Below, piece by piece: positions 8,290 through 16,489 of a stretch of DNA of 64,000 bases. The notes beneath the pieces were generated by a model. It was given only the letters and a program-made list of their open reading frames with translations. It ran no database searches and was not told where the DNA came from. Position numbers and translations under genes: made by a program. Position 1 is the first letter of the stretch. The number at the start of each line of letters is the position of its first letter. Source of the DNA: NORP240 sp965222175 (GTDB taxonomy: Bacteria; Pseudomonadota; Gammaproteobacteria; Pseudomonadales; Pseudohongiellaceae); the NCBI GenBank assembly GCA_965222175.1, contig OZ244938.1, positions 2,852,001 through 2,916,000 of the forward strand, in the 5' to 3' direction.

Positions 8290-9023
8290 GCTCCTGGTGA
8301 GGCGGCCCGAAGACCCGACGCGCAAGGCAATACTGCGCTGCTGACTCGCAGCCTCCCGGTCAAGGCAACCGCTTGGCTGACAACCTGTCAGGGCGAGGAT
8401 AAATTGCTCCTGGTGAGGCGGCCCGAAGACCCGACGCGCAAGGCAATACTACGCTGCTGACTCGCAGCCTCCTGGTCAAGGCAACCGCTTGGCTGACAAC
8501 CTGTCAGGGCGAGGATAAATTGCTCCTGGTGAGGCGGCCCGAAGACCCGACGCGCAAGGCAATACTACGCTGCTGACTCGCAGCCTTCTGGTCAAGGCAA
8601 CCGCTTGGCTGACAACCTGTCAGGGCGAGGATAAATTGCTCCTGGTGAGGCGGCCCGAAGACCCGACGCGCAAGGCAATACTACGCTGCTGACTCGCAGC
8701 CTCCTGGTCAAGGCAACCGCTTGGCTGACAACCTGTCAGGGCGAGGATAAATTGCTCCTGGTGAGGCGGCCCGAAGACCCGACGCGCAAGGCAATACTAC
8801 GCTGCTGACTCGCAGCCTTCTGGTCAAGGCAACCGCTTGGCTGACAACCTGTCAGGGCGAGGATAAATTGCTCCTGGTGAGGCGGCCCGAAGACCCGACG
8901 CGCAAGGCAATACTACGCTGCTGACTCGCAGCCTTCTGGTCAAGGCAACCGCTTGGCTGACAACCTGTCAGGGCGAGGATAAATTGCTCCTGGTGAGGCG
9001 GCCCGAAGACCCGACGCGCAAGG
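8290..9023. repeat. 116-bp tandem repeat array, six full copies plus a 38-bp seventh
   Basis: Units begin with GCTCCTGGTGAGGCGGCC at 8290, 8406, 8522, 8638, 8754, 8870 and 8986, giving an exact period of 116; the last copy stops after CGCGCAAGG. Units are nearly identical. The first carries two private changes (CTGCGCTG and CTCCCGG). At one site the units read C, C, T, C, T, T in order, as if a two-unit block had been copied. Each unit holds two short stem-loops, GCTGC-TGACTC-GCAGC and CTGACA-ACC-TGTCAG. The period is not a multiple of three and no frame stays open across units, so it is not protein-coding. It fills the space between sodB and the end of groEL. Confidence 0.97.
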
Positions 9024-9037
9024 TAGTAAAACTACCT
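9021..9037. terminator. Hairpin downstream of groEL, at the edge of the repeat array
   Basis: AGGTAGT (9021-9027) and ACTACCT (9031-9037) form a perfect 7-bp stem with a 3-base loop, about 56 bases past the groEL stop. A second weaker stem (GGGCG/CGCCC, 9070-9087) lies closer to the gene. Neither has a clear T-run, so a terminator role for the groESL transcript is possible but uncertain. Confidence 0.4.
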
Positions 9038-9092
9038 GAGCATCGGAAGCTTCGGGCCAACAAAGCCAGGGGCGATTTAGACCGCCCTGAGG

Positions 9093-10730
9093 CTACATCA
9101 TGCCGCCCATGCCACCCATACCGCCCATATCAGGCATCGGCGCAGCCGGCTTTTCCTCCGGCAATTCCGATACCATGGCTTCGGTGGTGATCATCAAGCC
9201 GGCAATCGAGCCTGCGGCCTGCAGCGCTGTACGGGTTACCTTGGCGGGGTCCAGAATACCCATTTCAATCATGTCGCCATACTCACCCGTGGCCGCGTTG
9301 AAGCCATAGTTCCCTTTACCGCTCTTGACGTTATTAAGTACAACTGACGCTTCTTCACCGGCATTCTGCACGATCTGGCGAAGGGGCGACGTCACGGCAC
9401 GCAGTAGCAGACTGATACCCACATCCTGATCATGGTTGTCGCCCTTGAGACCTTCCACTTTTTGCAGTGCCCGGACCAGGGCAACTCCGCCACCGGGAAC
9501 AACGCCTTCCTCTACGGCAGCCCTGGTGGAATGCAGTGCATCCTCTACCCTGGCTTTTTTCTCTTTCATTTCAATCTCGGTACCGGCACCAACCTTGATC
9601 ACCGCGACTCCGCCTGCCAGTTTGGCAACCCGTTCCTGCAGCTTTTCACGGTCGTAGTCTGAGGACGTTTCCTCAATCTGTGCCCTGATCTGGCTGACCC
9701 GACCAGAAATATTGCCGGCATCACCGGCGCCGTCGATGATGGTGGTGTTTTCCTTGGTGATCTGGACCCGCTTGGCGGAACCCAGGTCCTCGATAGTGGC
9801 CCCTTCCAGGTTCAGGCCGACCTCTTCCGAGATCACCGTGCCACCGGTCAGGATGGCGATATCCTCAAGCATGGCTTTCCTGCGGTCACCGAATCCCGGC
9901 GCCTTGACTGCCGCGACCTTGACGATACCCCGCATATTGTTGACCACCAGAGTGGCCAGCGCTTCGCCTTCGACATCTTCGGCGATTACCAGCAGCGGAC
10001 GACCAGCCTTGGCAACATTTTCCAGCAGGGGAAGCATTTCCCTGATGTTGGAAATCTTCTTGTCCACCAGGAGAATCATGGGATCTTCGAGATCGACGTT
10101 CATCTGATCCTGGTTGTTGATGAAATAGGCTGACAGGTAGCCGCGATCAAATTGCATCCCCTCGACGACTTCCAGTTCGTTTTCCAGCCCTGACCCGTCT
10201 TCAACGGTGATCACGCCCTCTTTACCGACTTTCTCCATGGCTTTGGCAATGATCTCGCCCACCTGGGTATCAGAGTTGGCGGAAATCGTACCCACTTGGG
10301 CAATGGCCTTGGAATCCGTGCAGGGAGTAGACAACTTGCCCACCTCTTCCACCATGGCAAGTACTGCCTTGTCGACACCTCGCTTCAGGTCCATGGGATT
10401 CATGCCGGCAGCCACCGACTTGAGACCTTCGTTCAGAATCGACTGGGCCAGTACTGTGGCCGTTGTGGTGCCATCGCCGGCCACGTCGGAAGTCTGGGAC
10501 GCGACTTCCTTCACCATTTGCGCACCCATATTCTCGAACTTGTCTTCCAGTTCGATCTCCTTGGCTACCGATACGCCGTCCTTGGTCACGGTAGGCGCAC
10601 CGAAAGATTTATCCAGAACCACGTTTCGGCCCTTAGGACCAAGGGTAACCTTTACTGCGTCTGCCAGCGTGTTGACACCAGCGAGTAAGTTTTTTCGCGC
10701 TGAATCACCGAATTTTACGTCTTTAGCCAT
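9093..10730 (-). CDS. groL: Chaperonin GroEL (60 kDa)
   Basis: A 545-residue chaperonin subunit forming the double-ring folding chamber with GroES in the cytoplasm. Seen: MAKDVKFGDSARKNLLAGV at the start, the ATP-binding LGPKGRNVVLD and DGVSVAKE, the DGTTTATVLAQ loop (near residue 87), and the C-terminal Gly-Gly-Met tail MGGMGGMGGMM. Length is standard. It lies 65 bases downstream of groES on the same strand, and the pair is served by the sigma-32-type promoter at 11239-11267. Confidence 0.99.
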   Translation of the reverse strand: MAKDVKFGDSARKNLLAGVNTLADAVKVTLGPKGRNVVLDKSFGAPTVTKDGVSVAKEIELEDKFENMGAQMVKEVASQTSDVAGDGTTTATVLAQSILNEGLKSVAAGMNPMDLKRGVDKAVLAMVEEVGKLSTPCTDSKAIAQVGTISANSDTQVGEIIAKAMEKVGKEGVITVEDGSGLENELEVVEGMQFDRGYLSAYFINNQDQMNVDLEDPMILLVDKKISNIREMLPLLENVAKAGRPLLVIAEDVEGEALATLVVNNMRGIVKVAAVKAPGFGDRRKAMLEDIAILTGGTVISEEVGLNLEGATIEDLGSAKRVQITKENTTIIDGAGDAGNISGRVSQIRAQIEETSSDYDREKLQERVAKLAGGVAVIKVGAGTEIEMKEKKARVEDALHSTRAAVEEGVVPGGGVALVRALQKVEGLKGDNHDQDVGISLLLRAVTSPLRQIVQNAGEEASVVLNNVKSGKGNYGFNAATGEYGDMIEMGILDPAKVTRTALQAAGSIAGLMITTEAMVSELPEEKPAAPMPDMGGMGGMGGMM

Positions 10731-10795
10731 TTTTCATTCATCCTATCTAGTAATCATTAAATCTGTATTCCAACCTCGAGCTCAGCTTGCCGGTC

Positions 10796-11086
10796 CTAGT
10801 TCTCGACCACGCCGTAAATTTCGCTCTCACTGAGAATCAGCAATTCTTCCCCATCGATTTTTACCGTGTTGCTGGCGTACTTGCCGAAAACAACCGTATC
10901 GCCGACTTTCACGTCCACCGGGCGAACGTCGCCGCTGTCCATTAATCGGCCGGGGCCGACCGCCAGGACTTCACCCTGGGCCGGTTTTTCCGTCGCGCTG
11001 TCAGGCAAAACAATTCCGCCCGCTGACTTGGTTTCCTCTTCAGTGCGTCGCACCACGACGCGATCTTGCAAAGGCCGGATCTTCAT
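10796..11086 (-). CDS. groS: Co-chaperonin GroES (10 kDa)
   Basis: A 96-residue co-chaperonin that caps the GroEL ring. The N-terminus MKIRPLQDRVVVRR, the mobile-loop region EEETKSAGGIVLPDSATEKP and the C-terminal ESEIYGVVE are all typical, and length is normal. It is first in the groESL operon. The leader is about 145 bases if transcription starts just downstream of the sigma-32-type site. Confidence 0.98.
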   Translation of the reverse strand: MKIRPLQDRVVVRRTEEETKSAGGIVLPDSATEKPAQGEVLAVGPGRLMDSGDVRPVDVKVGDTVVFGKYASNTVKIDGEELLILSESEIYGVVEN

Positions 11087-11391
11087 TGAATTTATTCTCC
11101 TAAATCGATATTGCTAACATTTCAATCGAGTATGAACACTTCGTAGTCTGGCCGACATCGCGTGCCCATATCCGAAATAGATAATCATCCCTGTGCCGAG
11201 ACAAAGAAAAGGCCGCAGGTCTGCCCTGTGAGGCTCCTTTATGGGGATACTCGTCGGGATTTCAATAGGAATTGTGAAAATAGGGCAGGAATCGGGCCGG
11301 GATACGGACATTTTCCCCCGCAGCGCGTGTCGGCAGCCAATTCCAGCCGCCAAGGCAGCGGAATCAGAGGCTCCTTACCTCTACCGAAGCC
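11087..11391. other. 305-bp leader/promoter region upstream of groES
   Basis: This holds the heat-shock promoter at 11239-11267 and the groES leader; the distal part abuts the fxsA stop at 11392. No additional gene is supported. No CIRCE element (TTAGCACTC-N9-GAGTGCTAA) was found, which fits sigma-32 control rather than HrcA control. Confidence 0.6.
11239..11267 (-). promoter_or_regulatory. Sigma-32 (RpoH) heat-shock promoter of groESL
   Basis: On the minus strand, TATTGAA (11261-11267) is followed by a 14-base spacer and CCCCATAA (11239-11246). The family consensus is CTTGAA, 13-15 bases, CCCCATnT. The -10 element is close to ideal and the -35 keeps TTGAA. It is the expected promoter for a groESL operon in a gammaproteobacterium. 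Confidence 0.85.
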
Positions 11392-11904
11392 CTACCGGTG
11401 ACGCCCGGAATCGTACTCATCACTGTCCAGCCGGCCGGGTTCGTCGGCTTCCTCGCGAAATTCACCCTCAATGGTGGAGGAATCGCTATGTTGTCGAAAT
11501 CCACGGGTATTGCTCCAGAAAAATCCTCTGCTGGCTCCTGATCCCGCTGTCATGACCATGCCGGAATTAATCAATTTTTTTGCCATCGCCCGCCGTAACG
11601 GCGAAGTCAGGCACAGGAAACCCAGCGTATCGGTAATAAATCCCGGAGTCAGCAACAGGGCGCCGGAAAAGGCAAGAATCAGACCTTCAACGACTTCCTG
11701 GGCTGGCAACTGGCCACTGTCGAGGCGCTGATTGGCCCGCAGCAACGTTGAGAAACCCTGGTGTTTCAGCACCTGCACGCCAATTACAGCCGTCAGGACC
11801 ACCATGAACACGGTCCAGAGGCCGCCAATCAGACCTGCTACTTCGAACAGCAACAACATTTCGATCAAAGGTATGGCGATGAAAACGAGTAAAATCCAGC
11901 GCAT
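11392..11904 (-). CDS. fxsA: FxsA family membrane protein
   Basis: A 170-residue inner-membrane protein of the FxsA/YtfS family. In E. coli overproduction of FxsA relieves exclusion of phage T7 by the F plasmid, and its normal role is unknown. Seen: two or three hydrophobic segments, PLIEMLLLFEVAGLIGG near the start, the conserved GALLLTPGFITDTLGFLCL near residue 80-98, then PLRRAM and an acidic-basic hydrophilic tail (EADEPGRLDSDEYDSG). The position upstream of groES on the same strand is a common arrangement in gammaproteobacteria. Confidence 0.92.
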   Translation of the reverse strand: MRWILLVFIAIPLIEMLLLFEVAGLIGGLWTVFMVVLTAVIGVQVLKHQGFSTLLRANQRLDSGQLPAQEVVEGLILAFSGALLLTPGFITDTLGFLCLTSPLRRAMAKKLINSGMVMTAGSGASRGFFWSNTRGFRQHSDSSTIEGEFREEADEPGRLDSDEYDSGRHR

Positions 11905-12173
11905 CGATTTTCTGCTCGGGTCAAATAAACTGGTTAGTGGTAAGCAACTGACTGTTACCGGGGATCGCTATCGCCACCGGTTAAGCACCGGGAACACAGG
12001 TCCCGGTCTCTGTAGGTAGTGACAGATTGACCAATTACAATGTCGGCCAGCGGAATTTCCACCCGGATCCAGGCCGTTTGGGCACTCCCCGGCTGGCCCC
12101 GGCGCAGGCACCGGGGCCAGGCAATCCGGTTCCCAACAACAGCGAGCCCTTGACGGTAACAGGTGAAGGAATC

Positions 12174-12485
12174 ATGAGCAACACGGAAAAAATCTGGCAG
12201 ATAGTCCATGGCATTCCACCCGGCCGCGTCGTTACCTATGGCCAGGTTGCCGCAATGGCAGGACTGCCGGGTTATGCGCGTTTCGTCGGTACAGTCCTGA
12301 AGAAACTGCCGGCGGACACCCGTTTGCCCTGGCATCGGGTGGTTAACGCGAGAGGGGGGATTTCCTTTCCAAAGGGAAGTGACAAGTACTGGCAACAGCG
12401 ACGCTTGCTCGAAGAAGAAGGTATCGTGTTTGTTAATGGTCGATTGTCACTGGGAAAGTTCGGCGTTAGTCAGGTCGACGCGTAG
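12174..12485 (+). CDS. Alkyltransferase-like protein (MGMT-fold, no catalytic cysteine)
   Basis: A 103-residue member of the alkyltransferase-like (ATL) group. These proteins bind O6-alkylguanine lesions like MGMT but cannot remove the alkyl group; instead they flag the damage for nucleotide excision repair. The key sign is PWHRVV (Trp53), where true alkyltransferases have PCHRV. The DNA-binding helix region GRVVTYGQVAAMAGLPGYAR is conserved. The start chosen is ATG 12174, preceded by AGGTGAAGG; longer in-frame extensions upstream have no homologous look. Its last 16 bases overlap the end of the convergent AmpG-like gene. Confidence 0.92.
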   Translation: MSNTEKIWQIVHGIPPGRVVTYGQVAAMAGLPGYARFVGTVLKKLPADTRLPWHRVVNARGGISFPKGSDKYWQQRRLLEEEGIVFVNGRLSLGKFGVSQVDA

Positions 12486-13858
12486 CTTTCACCCTGGCGC
12501 CGGAATTCTTTCAGCAATCGGCTTACCCACAACAGCAGGCCCAATCCGGGAATGACCATCAACGTTGTCAAAACGAAGAAAAACGCCCAGTCGCCATTGA
12601 GGAAATCCACCACGGCGCCGCTCCCGGCCGCCATGGTGGTCCGGCCAAAATTCGAAATCGAGGCCATCAGCGCATATTGCGTTCCAGTGTAGGTACGACT
12701 GGTAAAATAAGAGATAAATGAAATAAAGGCGACCGTGGCAAAAGCCTGGAAAAAATTGTCAATCAGCAGGGTCAGCATCAACAGGTTGCCATTCGGCCCC
12801 ACCATAGCCAGCAGTGCATACAGCAGATTGGCTGATGCCATGGCAACCCCGGCGAAAAACAACCCCTTGATTACTCCGAACCTGGTATTCAGAGCAGCCG
12901 CGAGAAGCGAAAAGACGGCAGTTACCACACCACCGAAAAACTTCGAGTAGAAGCTGATCTCGTCGGTGCTGAAGCCGACTTCCACGTAAAAAACCAGTGA
13001 CATGCGGCCCAGCATCCCCTCCCCCAGGCGGAACACCAGGAGCAGCAACAGCACCGAACACGCCAGTTGTAACCCACAACGATTGAAAAACTCCCGAAAA
13101 GGCTGAACCACGTAAGCACCCAGCCAGCTTTTCAAATCGAATTCCGCGGTGATTCCACCCGGTGGCAGGTCGCGGTCATCCGGACCGGCCTGCGGCTCGG
13201 CCACGTAAACCACCATACCGATGAGTAGCAGGTACAACAAGCCGATGCACTGGTATACCTGCGCCCAGGACAGACCGATAGTCTCTCCGCCTAAAGCCAC
13301 GGCCAGCGCACCGCCGATGAATCCATACCCCGCCCACCAGCCGGTGGTGGCCACGGCTGCGGCGTAAGGCATCTTTTCGTCCATCTCTTCCTGGCTGAAA
13401 ACGGTGATCCGATAGGCGTCTACGGCAATATCCAGCGTGGCGGAACTGACGGCGACCAGCAGGGCCAGAATGCTGACCAGGCCCAGATTGGCTGTCGGGC
13501 TGGTAGCACTCAACAGGAATACCGCGACAACAATCAGCAACTGGCAGAACACGATCCATGACCGCCGCTGACCCAATAAGCGGAACAGAAACGGCAGTCG
13601 AATGCGATCAACGAATGGCGCCCAGATCCAATTTATCGCGTAAACGGTCGCTATGGCACCAACGAACCCGATCGCGGATCTGGATAGCCCGGACTCCTGC
13701 AGCCACAGGGTCAGTACCGAGCCATGCAGCACCCAGGGAAAGCCGCTGCAGAAACCCAGAAGCAGAATATTCAGGTAGCGAATATCCCGCAACTGGACTA
13801 TGGCATCTCTGAAGGACTGAACTTTTTGCAATGCAGCTTTCCTGTAGACATTAAGCAA
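12470..13858 (-). CDS. ampG: AmpG-like muropeptide permease (MFS)
   Basis: A 462-residue inner-membrane transporter of the major facilitator superfamily, expected to import GlcNAc-anhydroMurNAc peptides released during peptidoglycan turnover. About 12 to 14 hydrophobic segments are visible. The N-terminal YLNILLLGFCSGFPWVLHGSVLTLWLQESGLS is the hallmark of AmpG, followed by WAPFVDRIRLPFLFRLLGQRRSW. Its recycling partner AmpD is 7.6 kb away in the same window. The start is uncertain: reading begins with TTG at 13858 and there is no nearby in-frame ATG before the first helix. Its 3' end overlaps the ATL gene by 16 bases in convergent orientation. Confidence 0.88.
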   Translation of the reverse strand: MLNVYRKAALQKVQSFRDAIVQLRDIRYLNILLLGFCSGFPWVLHGSVLTLWLQESGLSRSAIGFVGAIATVYAINWIWAPFVDRIRLPFLFRLLGQRRSWIVFCQLLIVVAVFLLSATSPTANLGLVSILALLVAVSSATLDIAVDAYRITVFSQEEMDEKMPYAAAVATTGWWAGYGFIGGALAVALGGETIGLSWAQVYQCIGLLYLLLIGMVVYVAEPQAGPDDRDLPPGGITAEFDLKSWLGAYVVQPFREFFNRCGLQLACSVLLLLLVFRLGEGMLGRMSLVFYVEVGFSTDEISFYSKFFGGVVTAVFSLLAAALNTRFGVIKGLFFAGVAMASANLLYALLAMVGPNGNLLMLTLLIDNFFQAFATVAFISFISYFTSRTYTGTQYALMASISNFGRTTMAAGSGAVVDFLNGDWAFFFVLTTLMVIPGLGLLLWVSRLLKEFRRQGESYAST

Positions 13859-13885
13859 CGCAGAGTGTGAAGGGACAGGACAAAG

Positions 13886-14368
13886 TCAATCCCTGAAGTT
13901 ATTGAATTGCAGGGGAATCGCCAGACCGGCGTCTTTCAGCAGGGCAATCACCCGCTGCAGATCGTCCCTTTTCTTCCCGGTTACCCTGAGTTTCTCGCCT
14001 TGAATTGAAGTCTGAACTTTCAGCTTGGTTTCCTTTACCAGCTTGACAATTTTCCGGGCCAGGTCGGCATCGATCCCCTGTTGAACCGTCACCGGCATGG
14101 CCGCGTGCTGACCTGTCTCCTCGACATCTCCCGGCGCCAGGCACGCCACGTCGATGCCTCGTCTGACCAGCTTGTCCTTGAGAATATCCAGCATCTGCTT
14201 AAGCTGGAAATCCACCTCGGCATGCAGGGTGATTACCGGGTCCGACCACTCAAATCGCGCATCCACGCCCTTGAAATCAAAACGATTCCCGACTTCCCGA
14301 TTTGCCTGGTCAATAGCGTTATTCAATTCGTGCTGGTCCACTTCCGAGACAATGTCAAAGGATGGCAT
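13886..14368 (-). CDS. yajQ: YajQ family nucleotide-binding protein
   Basis: A 160-residue cytoplasmic protein of the YajQ family. Some members bind cyclic di-GMP and act with transcription factors (work in Xanthomonas); others bind tRNA or nucleotides in vitro. Seen: MPSFDIVSEVDQHELNNAIDQANREVGNRFDFKGVDA at the start and the conserved C-terminal VRVTGKKRDDLQRVIALLK-like stretch. Length is standard. GAGG is placed well before ATG 14368. It lies 27 bases upstream of the AmpG-like start on the same strand and may be co-transcribed with it. Confidence 0.95.
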   Translation of the reverse strand: MPSFDIVSEVDQHELNNAIDQANREVGNRFDFKGVDARFEWSDPVITLHAEVDFQLKQMLDILKDKLVRRGIDVACLAPGDVEETGQHAAMPVTVQQGIDADLARKIVKLVKETKLKVQTSIQGEKLRVTGKKRDDLQRVIALLKDAGLAIPLQFNNFRD

Positions 14369-14691
14369 ATCTACCTCTATCCGATCAGCTGTTCATTCAG
14401 GTAATCACCCGCCCGGCGACACGACTGTCCGGTGCGGTTGGACATGTCCTACCAGCACCGGGACCAGCGGCAGAACCCCCGGTCAGTGACACGGTTAACC
14501 GCGGCTTTCGCAGTCTAACACTGCTATCGCCACAGTCCCACGTTCCTGAAGACCGGCCCGGCATCGCTGCAGCGCCTTGATAAGAACCCGCGGGTGTTGA
14601 ACCGGCAGTTTTACAGTAGACTGCAGACCCGGACGCGCCATGCCAACATGACTCTGCGAGTCCGGTCAGCTGTTGAACGGTAATCACCTGT
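14369..14691. other. 323-bp divergent region between yajQ and the ABC importer
   Basis: No gene is supported. It was checked for a cobalamin riboswitch, which often precedes BtuCD-type importers; the B12-box and core words are not present. A stem (CGGGT/ACCCG-type pairs) near 14590 is unremarkable. Confidence 0.5.
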
Positions 14692-15681
14692 ATGCAAACA
14701 ACCACTGGCAAATCGCTACTGCTGCTGAGCCTGCTGACGTTACTTTGTTTGTCAGCCGTAGCTGTTTCACTGTCAACCGGCAGCGTGGCTTACTCCCCCG
14801 CGCAGTTGTGGAACGCCCTGATCAGCCCTGGAGCCGATCTGCAGAGCCAGGTGTTATGGGAGTTGCGAATTCCACGCACAGCGGCTGCATTGACCACCGG
14901 TGCACTGCTCGGATTGTCCGGTGTCGTCATGCAGGTTCTGCTACGTAACCCGCTTGCCGATCCCTATATCCTGGGAGTGTCCGGCGGAGCTTCAGCCGCG
15001 GCGCTGGCCTTGATCCTGTCCGGTGCCAGTGCCATATGGATACCCCAGGCTGCATTCCTGGGCGCCACGTTTTCAATCCTGCTGGTATTCGGACTGGCGA
15101 CTGCCGGTGGTCGCTGGTCCGTAACGCGTCTGCTGCTCACCGGTGTTGTCGTGTCTGCCGGCTGGGGGGCACTGATTAACCTGTTGCTGACCTCGACATC
15201 CACCAACACGGTACAGAGCATGCTGTTCTGGCTGATGGGTGATCTCAGTCAAAGCCGGATAGCCGGCTGGCAGGTAATCGTGCTATCCGTTGGCCTTGCC
15301 CTTGGCGTGCTGATTGCCCGATCCCTGAACGTGTTGATTCGCGGTGAACTGGCAGCACTGTCCCTGGGAGTCGACGTGGCCCGCCTGCGTATAGTGCTGT
15401 ATCTAACGGCCTCCGTGCTCACCGCCACTGCCGTAACCATAGCCGGATCCATCGGCTTTGTCGGCCTGATAATACCCCATATGCTGAGACTGCTGGGGGC
15501 CCGCGATCATCGTTTGCTGGTTCCCCTGGCAGCCCTCCTTGGTGGCAGTTTTCTGGTCGTTGCCGACAGCCTGGCCCGGACCCTGGTCGCGCCCCAGCAA
15601 TTGCCTACCGGTGTCGTCACCGCGATCATCGGTGTACCCGTCTTTCTGATCATCCTGCGCAGCACGATCAAACACCACTGA
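14692..15681 (+). CDS. FecCD/BtuC-family ABC transporter permease
   Basis: A 329-residue inner-membrane permease for import of an iron-siderophore, haem or cobalamin. About nine or ten hydrophobic segments are visible. Family marks are LRIPRTAAALTTGALLGLSGVVMQVLLRNPLADPYILGVSGGA near residues 64-106 and GSIGFVGLIIPHMLRLLGARDHRLLVP near residue 250, the coupling-helix region that contacts the ATPase. The stop overlaps the start of the ATPase gene (ATGA-type), so translation is coupled. No substrate-binding protein or TonB receptor is in the window, and the upstream region shows neither a B12 riboswitch nor a clear Fur box, so the substrate is undecided. Confidence 0.92.
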   Translation: MQTTTGKSLLLLSLLTLLCLSAVAVSLSTGSVAYSPAQLWNALISPGADLQSQVLWELRIPRTAAALTTGALLGLSGVVMQVLLRNPLADPYILGVSGGASAAALALILSGASAIWIPQAAFLGATFSILLVFGLATAGGRWSVTRLLLTGVVVSAGWGALINLLLTSTSTNTVQSMLFWLMGDLSQSRIAGWQVIVLSVGLALGVLIARSLNVLIRGELAALSLGVDVARLRIVLYLTASVLTATAVTIAGSIGFVGLIIPHMLRLLGARDHRLLVPLAALLGGSFLVVADSLARTLVAPQQLPTGVVTAIIGVPVFLIILRSTIKHH

Positions 15682-16448
15682 TGGCCGTTGTCGAATTACA
15701 TGCTGTTGACGTTTTCGCAGGGACACTGCCCGTGTGCCGCAAGCTGAGCCTGCAACTCGGGAAAGGTCAGATGCTTGGCGTCCTCGGACGCAACGGCGTC
15801 GGTAAAACCACGCTGTTGCACTGCATAATGGGTTTTCGTCCATTGCAATCCGGTTCCGTGCGGATCAGTGGTGAAGAAGCAGGGACATACTCACGACGTC
15901 AGTTTGCCCGCCAGGTTGGCCTGCTGTTCCAGGAAGCCGATTCCAGCATGCCCGCCACGGTACAGGAAACCGTGATGCTGGGACGCCATCCCTATGCAGA
16001 AAACCTGCTTTGGGATACCGCCAGGGACGTCCGGCTGGCCAGGGAAACCCTGGCCCTGCTGGACCTGGAGGCCCTGGCTGATCGCCAGGTTGCCACGCTG
16101 TCCGGGGGGGAAAAACAACGACTGGCAACGGCGATGCTGCTGGCCCAGGATCCGCGGCTTTACCTGCTTGATGAGCCCAGCAACCACCTGGACATCGATT
16201 ACCAGATCAGAATTCTGTCACTGCTGGCTCAACGGATCCAACAACGCCAGGCCGCATCACTCATGGCGAGCCACGACATCAATCTGGTATCACGGTTCTG
16301 TGACGAAGTGCTGCTGTTGCTGGGGAATGGTCAATACATTTACGGCCGGACCCCGGAAGTATTGACCGCGGCGAACCTGGAACTTGCGTTCAATTGCCGG
16401 ATTTCAATCATTGCGACTGCAGGCCGGCGATACTTCCTGCCGGCCTGA
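15681..16448 (+). CDS. ABC transporter ATP-binding protein (FecE/BtuD type)
   Basis: A 255-residue cytoplasmic ATPase that powers the permease encoded directly upstream; the two genes overlap by one base. Seen: Walker A GRNGVGKTT (near residue 36), Q-loop LLFQEAD, signature LSGGEKQRL, Walker B LYLLDEPSNHLDI and the switch histidine in MASHDINLVSRFCD. The closing segment typical of siderophore/cobalamin ATPases (TPEVLTAANLELAFNCRI) is present. Substrate is unknown, as for the permease. It converges with aceF 41 bases downstream. Confidence 0.93.
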   Translation: MAVVELHAVDVFAGTLPVCRKLSLQLGKGQMLGVLGRNGVGKTTLLHCIMGFRPLQSGSVRISGEEAGTYSRRQFARQVGLLFQEADSSMPATVQETVMLGRHPYAENLLWDTARDVRLARETLALLDLEALADRQVATLSGGEKQRLATAMLLAQDPRLYLLDEPSNHLDIDYQIRILSLLAQRIQQRQAASLMASHDINLVSRFCDEVLLLLGNGQYIYGRTPEVLTAANLELAFNCRISIIATAGRRYFLPA

Positions 16449-16489
16449 ATTTCGGCACGAACCTCAACTACCCGGGAAAATCGATTCGT

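Noticed and set aside
8290..9023. CRISPR array
   Set aside because: Units are contiguous and identical along their whole 116 bp; there are no variable spacers and no cas genes.
14369..14691. B12 riboswitch or Fur box before the ABC importer
   Set aside because: Neither consensus could be found, so substrate was left open.
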